Assembly (NCBI GenBank): GCA_040751775.1
Contig: JBFMGD010000015.1
Span: 1-53,315, forward strand
Origin: JBFMGD01 sp040751775
GTDB taxonomy: Bacteria > Bacillota > Dethiobacteria > DTU022
Length of the DNA: 53,315 nucleotides
Reading direction: 5' to 3'
Within the stretch, counting starts at the first letter, position 1, and the number at the start of each line of letters is the position of its first letter. The notes under the pieces were generated by a model. The model was not told where the DNA came from, searched no databases, and saw nothing but the letters and a program-made list of their open reading frames with translations. The position numbers and the translations under genes were made by a program. Shown piece after piece: positions 52,248 through 53,315 of this stretch.

Positions 52248-52727
52248 TTAGCCCCCCAATAAGAAGCGAACCTTATCTCTATTTCCCTGGCAAATAAGAA
52301 TTCGGATAAAAAAAGCAAGCTTATCCATATTCTCTATCCTGCAAAAAAGATCCGACTTTTCCTTGTAAAGTGTTGCGTAGTCAATAGCAGAATCAATGAG
52401 ATCCTCAATTGCTTCTTCCTGGGTCTTGCCTTCACCGTACAGGTTGATATTGTTTTCAAGTGCAACCGTCCAGGCATCATATTCTTCGTCATAGGTTTTG
52501 ACGATATCGTATTTGCCGCAATACAAAGCCAAATGTTCAAGGATGTCCTTTCTGATGTGGGATACCTCAGAAGATTTTTCTTCTTTGAAAGCATTGAAGG
52601 TTGTGACGATAAGGCCGGCGAGAACAGAATCGTTTATCTTTGAGTAATATTTTTTTGTGTCGCTAACATTGTAACGCTCGTCAAGCAACGCTTCCACTTT
52701 GTTGTCCTCCCTGCGTTTTTTTGTCAA
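52248..52727 (-). CDS. HicB-like antitoxin candidate
   Basis: A 159-residue acidic/mixed protein, first gene of a two-gene unit. The N-terminal 80 residues are helical (KIRKDILEHLALY-type). Residues about 88-140 resemble a HicB partial RNase H fold: YDIVKTYDEEYDAWTVALEN then NLYGEGKTQEEAIEDLIDS, the G-x-T-x-E-E-A motif of HicB antitoxins. It has no obvious DNA-binding domain at the C-terminus. GGAGAGATCAG lies upstream of the ATG. The promoter carries three spaced repeats, as expected for autoregulation. It may instead be an uncharacterised pair. Confidence 0.55.
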   Translation of the reverse strand: MTKKRREDNKVEALLDERYNVSDTKKYYSKINDSVLAGLIVTTFNAFKEEKSSEVSHIRKDILEHLALYCGKYDIVKTYDEEYDAWTVALENNINLYGEGKTQEEAIEDLIDSAIDYATLYKEKSDLFCRIENMDKLAFFIRILICQGNRDKVRFLLGG

Positions 52728-52745
52728 TTCCTGATCTCTCCTTAT

Positions 52746-52781
52746 TTTATATTAATCTAGTCACGCTAGTCAATCTAGTCA
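52746..52781 (-). promoter_or_regulatory. Promoter and triple-repeat operator of the TA-like unit
   Basis: On the minus strand TTGACT (52768-52773), a 16-base spacer and TATAAA (52746-52751) form a good promoter. TGACTAG occurs three times at exactly nine-base steps (52775-52781, 52766-52772, 52757-52763), overlapping the -35 and spacer. Repeats so placed are typical of autorepressed toxin-antitoxin operons. Confidence 0.7.
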
Positions 52782-52809
52782 TAGTGTATGCACCAAAAAA
52801 ATATTTATG

Positions 52810-52841
52810 CTGTCAATATGAGTACTCTGTCAATATGAGTA
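52810..52841. repeat. 17-bp tandem direct repeat
   Basis: CTGTCAATATGAGTA occurs at 52810-52824 and 52827-52841, separated by two bases, so the period is 17. Slightly downstream, TACTCA (52854-52859) gives an inverted partner of TGAGTA. It may be a further binding site of the unit to its left or an insertion-sequence edge. Confidence 0.65.
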
Positions 52842-52945
52842 ATCTTGCTTAATACTCAGAGTGGTGATAAAATGTGTATGGCAATATAAGGAAGCTGAAC
52901 AAGGTGTCGGAAACAGGTATCTAAGGAGGCCCAAGGCTATGAGTA

Positions 52946-53143
52946 GTGGCCTGGCGGACCGCTTCGGGCCTGCATGTGGTTAAAGAATTCGGGTTAAACC
53001 CTGAAGAGATACTCTGGGACACCACCTCCATCTACTTTGAGGGTGATTATGATTCTTCAGATTTTTTCCGGTTCGGTTACGGAGAAAAGAAGAACTTTTG
53101 TTTACCGGCGACAACGCCATGGGCACCATCCCTAATTGCCTGA
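52946..53143 (+). pseudogene. IS1634/IS4-type transposase fragment
   Basis: A 65-codon remnant. After an out-of-frame start (ATG 52940 with GGAGG upstream leads to a quick stop) the frame reads FGLNPEEILWDTTSIYFEGD then SSDFFRFGYGEKK. The DTTS..YFEG segment with its Asp is the first part of the IS1634-family DDE catalytic core. The rest of the transposase is missing, and the frame ends in unrelated sequence. No terminal inverted repeats are seen. Confidence 0.65.
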
Positions 53144-53315
53144 AGCTAAATCATCACAATATACGTTTCATTGTGCCATGCCCGGCTTTGTGATCGGTCA
53201 ACACTTTTGGATGAAGAACGGCCAATAATTTTGGACGTTAATTGCTATAAAATGGTATTACGGTGACTTACCCGATAGCTATCCCCAGACATATTAAAAA
53301 TCTCGCTGTTATGAA
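53144..53315. other. Right-edge sequence without a supported gene
   Basis: 172 bases after the transposase remnant. Stops occur in all frames and no family is recognisable. It may be further insertion-sequence debris; the window ends here. Confidence 0.3.

Noticed and set aside
1..53315. tRNA or rRNA genes
   Set aside because: No cloverleaf-like segments with a TTCGANTC arm or rRNA-like conserved stretches were noticed while reading either strand; a tRNAscan/Infernal run would settle it.

Overview
The window reads as chromosomal DNA of an anaerobic, Gram-positive-type (Firmicutes/Clostridia-like) bacterium of roughly even GC content. I infer this from strong GGAGG-type ribosome binding sites, frequent GTG/TTG starts, a DtxR/MntR-type regulator with feoA-feoA-feoB, a formate dehydrogenase accessory set (FdhE, Tat, MobA), oxygen-independent radical-SAM enzymes, and no respiratory oxidase or outer-membrane genes. 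The species cannot be named from sequence alone. No rRNA, tRNA or CRISPR array was seen.

Layout. 1-1758: 5' end of mnmG and glutamine-dependent nadE, both leftward. 1967-5259: a ferrous-iron operon (iron-sensing repressor, two feoA, feoB, a small Cys-rich membrane protein) with a near-consensus promoter and two GTTAG-N6-CTAAC operator-like boxes. 5391-8770: a glutaredoxin-like protein facing a GH2 beta-galactosidase. 9139-13797: a HemW-like radical SAM protein, a wrecked yyaL-type gene, a hemolysin III/TrhA membrane protein, a lipoprotein beta-propeller and a CBS-domain remnant. 13878-17733: a small membrane protein, queG, a DUF2007 protein, a methyltransferase and a PAP2 phosphatase. 17794-22111: an envelope-stress-like group (Spy-like protein, HtrA protease, histidine kinase/response regulator).

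22198-31241 is the most striking coding region: five consecutive, co-directional NuoL/M/N (HyfB/Mrp)-type proton antiporter subunits, all keeping the key membrane Glu and Lys residues, with no hydrogenase, NADH dehydrogenase or small Mrp subunits beside them. The first and last genes share the same long C-terminal extension. Running the other way are tatA, fdhE, tatA, tatC and mobA, an export and maturation set for Tat-dependent molybdenum/tungsten formate dehydrogenase, though no catalytic subunit lies in the window.

34412-38382: lnt, a MarR regulator with an odd translation start, a DUF4349 lipoprotein and a small protein joining a C4HC3 (PHD/RING-order) zinc finger, a zinc ribbon and TM2-like helices. 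38386-38800 has no gene but holds at least eight hairpins and a diverged repeat of 112-nt spacing; it is followed by AT-rich DNA and a rightward intrinsic terminator at 39031-39056. It is either a candidate structured RNA or a decayed repeat array.

39059-51005: asparagine synthetase, a GPH-type sugar symporter, glycogen phosphorylase, an M24 peptidase-fold protein with one metal-ligand Asp replaced by Cys, a large PAS/GAF/GGDEF/HD-GYP cyclic-di-GMP protein, and a YibE/F membrane protein. 51090-53315 is a decaying right flank: a frameshifted SWIM zinc-finger gene, a two-gene toxin-antitoxin-like module whose promoter carries three 9-bp-spaced TGACTAG repeats, a 17-bp tandem repeat and an IS1634-type transposase fragment.
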